From positions 20,718,527-20,782,526 of the forward strand of contig NC_089730.1 of assembly GCF_035083965.1 (NCBI RefSeq): DNA of 64,000 nt, written 5' to 3'. The translations under genes and the position numbers were made by a program. Origin of the DNA: Branchiostoma lanceolatum (taxonomy: Eukaryota; Chordata; Leptocardii; Amphioxiformes; Branchiostomatidae). Shown here in pieces: positions 63,884 through 64,000 of this stretch. Under the pieces are notes generated by a model. The model was not told the origin of the DNA. It made no database searches and worked only from the letters and a program-made list of their open reading frames with translations. The first letter of the stretch is position 1; each line of letters starts with the position of its first letter.

Positions 63884-64000
63884 TGGCGTCGTGTGGCGCA
63901 AGTGGTAAACTCGCGGCTGTCAAACAATCGAATCCCGGGTTGTGCCCAGAGACATGTCCGAACTTGCGCCCCGACGTTGTGCCCTTGGGAAAGGCACTTT
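63884..64000 (+). repeat. tRNA-derived SINE running off the window
   Basis: Plus-strand head GTCGTGTGGCGCAAGTGG (A box), then AATCGAATCCC (B box) and CCCTTGGGAAAGGCACTTT, as in the SINE at 43606-43946. The body and tail lie beyond the window. Confidence 0.75.

Overview
This window looks like animal nuclear DNA, most probably from a cephalochordate (amphioxus, Branchiostoma). That assignment is inference. It rests on the style of the zinc fingers (CDQCDYSAAQK and CGECGYRTA types), AT-rich introns and spacers full of short transposons and tRNA-derived SINEs, and spliceosomal donor and acceptor sites. No ribosome binding sites, operons or other bacterial features were seen.

The window is one head-to-tail cluster of C2H2 poly-zinc-finger genes, all on the minus strand. 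I call them ZF1 to ZF15 from left to right. ZF1 (1-1628) runs off the left edge. ZF3, 4, 6, 7, 8, 10, 11, 13, 14 and 15 keep long open frames of 6 to 19 fingers. ZF2, ZF5, ZF9 and ZF12 are broken. Each gene has the same plan: a non-coding first exon inside a conserved promoter block, a 5' splice donor, an intron of about 0.4-2.7 kb (most often around 1 kb), then one coding exon. That exon carries a short acidic leader unique to the family (EIPxxELPTEHPGNE ... QQDKEEDxPCEETCGVK) followed by fingers that usually alternate between two types, giving a 168-bp repeat unit. Stop codons usually fall inside the array, so decayed 'fossil' fingers follow most genes.

Layout: ZF1 1-1628 with promoter 2338-2506; ZF2 remnant 3040-3989; ZF3 5512-6597 with a degenerate promoter near 9.3-9.5 kb; a 5'-truncated LINE with target duplication at 11.1-12.6 kb; ZF4 13134-13844; ZF5 15309-16586 (broken); pogo-like element 18.1-18.9 kb; ZF6 20050-21864; ZF7 24375-25424; ZF8 27000-28061; ZF9 31880-35640 (broken, split by two insertions); ZF10 40241-42061; ZF11 45215-46873; ZF12 48981-50543 (broken, chimeric); ZF13 53393-54469; ZF14 56582-58228; ZF15 61007-62203; a SINE runs off the right edge.

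The near-identical paralogous spacers allow direct empty-site comparison, so many transposon insertions and their target duplications can be read exactly: TTAA-type, 8-bp hAT-type, TA-type and others. The proteins are probably nuclear DNA-binding factors. The cluster shows birth and death, finger-unit expansion and unequal exchange, as seen in vertebrate KRAB-zinc-finger clusters, but with a different leader whose role is unknown.
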